Below, piece by piece: positions 62,399-64,000 of a stretch of 64,000 nucleotides of DNA. The position numbers were made by a program, and so were the translations under genes. Under the pieces are notes generated by a model, which saw only the letters and a program-made list of their open reading frames with translations, searched no databases and was not told where the DNA came from. The stretch's first letter is position 1. Each line of letters begins with the position of its first letter. Origin of the DNA: Chromobotia macracanthus (lineage: Eukaryota > Chordata > Actinopteri > Cypriniformes > Botiidae); contig JAZGTH010000008.1 in assembly GCA_036877525.1 (NCBI GenBank), forward strand, positions 3,376,001 to 3,440,000. The letters are read 5' to 3'.

Positions 62399-62465
62399 AC
62401 ACACACACACGCACACACCCCGCACATATAGATGTAGATATAGATGTGTGTGCCTGTGTGTGTGT
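62399..62465. repeat. (CA)n ... (TG)n self-complementary microsatellite
   Basis: A CA-rich half (62,399-62,425) and a TG-rich half (62,443-62,465) flank a GATGTAGATATAGATG spacer. The halves are complementary and can fold back. Confidence 0.9.
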
Positions 62466-63399
62466 ATTTACATTAAGTATCTACAGGATAGATATATTAA
62501 ATACTATTTGTAGAGATGGCATGTTTGATGTACACTTGCCACCTTGTTCTGCCCCAAACAAAGCTCTTGACAGCTTGGACTTCACCACAGGTGTGAAATT
62601 GGTTGATTGGAAGAAATGGGCCACTCTTCTGCCATCAGCTCTGGTGTCCTGTTCTCAGCTGTTCATCAAATGAGACCTCGCCCACTGACTCTAATGCTCG
62701 AATCCAATTACAAGGGCCTTTTCCCCAGCCCTGCCTTTCACCAGGAAAGCACCTTTGTGTTGTTTTTTATCTATTTTTTAGAAGGTCTTCAATTCCTGAC
62801 CTTTAAACAACCTCTGCAGTGTAACGCTTTGGAGAAGGTCTAAATTATTAATGGAAGTCAACTGATAATAGCAGGTTTTGTATCTCTTAAGGTGTAATTA
62901 TTTAAAATGTGTTCATGATGTACTTCACCTAATGGGTTGTCCTGTGCCCATTTTAGCCCTTGGATGGAGAAGATGCTTTTATGAAGGGCTTATTCTGCCT
63001 AGATAACTAAAATACAATGTGTTTGTGTGACTGGGTGTGTGTGTGTGTTTGTGACATAGGAGGAGAGAGAGGGCTCTGCTCCAAAAAATAAGATGCCTGT
63101 TACCTAGACAGCATTCGTTCTTATATAAGATGTTTTAATATGTAAGTAATGGCATGTCTTTATACTCACAATAGTATATAATCACAATCAGTCACCGGTT
63201 ACATGAACTGGATGAAAAACATGTTGTTCTGGGTGTGTATTTGGATACATAAAGTAGGTACAGCACACATCCAGTGGACTTCTCTGTTCAGTCATTATAA
63301 TTCCCCTTTCCTCCTCAAGGGCTTATTTTTTAGCAGTGCATATTCATCTGTTCTGACAGCTGTCGGAGTGGTTATGTATTTACTCAGCCTTGTCTGCAC
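62466..63399. other. Unique DNA, nothing recognised
   Basis: A short GT run lies at 63,034-63,052. Open frames are short and without domain. Confidence 0.5.
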
Positions 63400-63800
63400 C
63401 AATCTTCTGTTATAGCTGCACGGGAGAGAATTTTCATGGAAATGAGCCAGTTTAATTGGTCCCTGTGTTATTTGCATAACAAACCTAATAATAATGAATG
63501 GGGACTAATCGTCAACAAGGTCTTAAATTTCATACTATTAAATAAGCAGGTTGCAAATTGCTATTATTGCAGTACATTGGCTTGGCCAGAGCTTTTCATT
63601 ATTGCAGAAGGTTTGAGATTTCAGGTCACCAGAGCAAGGTTGGCCCCTCGTCATTTTCATTTACCAATTATAATTTGGCAGTTGGTCAGGGAGCACGCAG
63701 CAATGCGACGGCAACTGAACTCTGATATCTGTCATCAGCAATAATGAGGAAATGAGGCAGGTCATCAGGAAGGACGGTTATCCTTGATTATGGGAAATAA
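63400..63800. promoter_or_regulatory. Candidate conserved non-coding block with POU octamer
   Basis: Repeat-free, complex DNA with an octamer-type ATTTGCAT (63,470-63,477), AGTTTAATTGG, ACCAATTATAATTTGGCA and several AATAATGA words. A 102-codon plus-strand frame covers it, without domain or splice sites I would trust. The motif density is typical of vertebrate developmental enhancers. This is inference. Confidence 0.3.
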
Positions 63801-64000
63801 ATAATTGGTTTTTCAGGTGTGTCCATGTGTGTCTGTGTTTAAGAGGCATTTTACACAGGCAGGCATTTCAGATGAACATGTGCACTGTTTATATGTTTTG
63901 TATTGGAAGTGTTGAAGAATGGTCCTGTTTATTTTTACTTGAAAATAAAAAATGAAATTTATTTAATTTATTTTCACTTTTAAAAATTAATAAACGTGTT
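63801..64000. other. Unique AT-rich DNA to the window end
   Basis: Nothing recognised. Confidence 0.5.

Overview
The window looks like non-coding nuclear DNA from a teleost fish, most likely a cypriniform (carp/zebrafish group). The evidence is the low GC, the many TA, CA and ATT microsatellites, and the repeat content: tRNA-headed SINE pieces with the L2-type tail, Tc1/mariner elements, Ty3/gypsy LTR remains, and small interspersed repeats that I recognise from cyprinid genomes. I found no cellular protein-coding gene, no rRNA, no functional tRNA gene and no CRISPR array. Apart from the transposon remnants, the open frames are short, and I recognise none of them. The stretch is best read as a gene desert or part of a very large intron.

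Layout. 1-7,260: AT-rich unique DNA with a SINE piece, microsatellites and a perfect 32-bp palindrome. 7,529-7,971: a solo LTR with an exact 5-bp target-site duplication (TSD). 12,287-12,761: a broken Tc1-like element whose 3' part is inverted into a foldback. 12,762-15,511 (minus strand): a degenerate Ty3/gypsy element butted against it, with 5' LTR, gag, zinc knuckle, protease, RT and integrase core in order. It carries several frameshifts, has lost RNase H, and has a mutated integrase aspartate. 15,512-31,570: mostly unique DNA with a 103-bp TA tract, compound microsatellites, two L2-tailed repeat pieces and a pair of mutually exclusive hairpins. 31,571-31,934: a 182-bp segment duplicated in tandem. 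35,831-36,335: a strong hairpin followed by a second solo LTR with a perfect TSD. 40,907-42,214: a second, larger Tc1-like element whose transposase has lost its first catalytic aspartate. 44,261-44,716: a 24-bp perfect inverted repeat. 48,436-48,661: a MITE-like element. 52,681-52,985 and 55,065-55,215: cyprinid-type repeat pieces.

Between the repeats are blocks of high-complexity sequence with homeodomain-, POU- and E-box-like words, for example 2,861-3,180, 36,800-37,125, 47,140-47,300, 58,320-59,400 and 63,400-63,800. These could be conserved non-coding elements (cis-regulatory DNA). That is inference from texture alone and needs comparative alignment.

No element here looks able to move: both Tc1-like copies and the gypsy copy are structurally dead. 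I saw no multi-gene system. The most noteworthy items are the nested Tc1 foldback/gypsy junction, the duplicated 182-bp segment, the strong hairpins and the candidate regulatory blocks.
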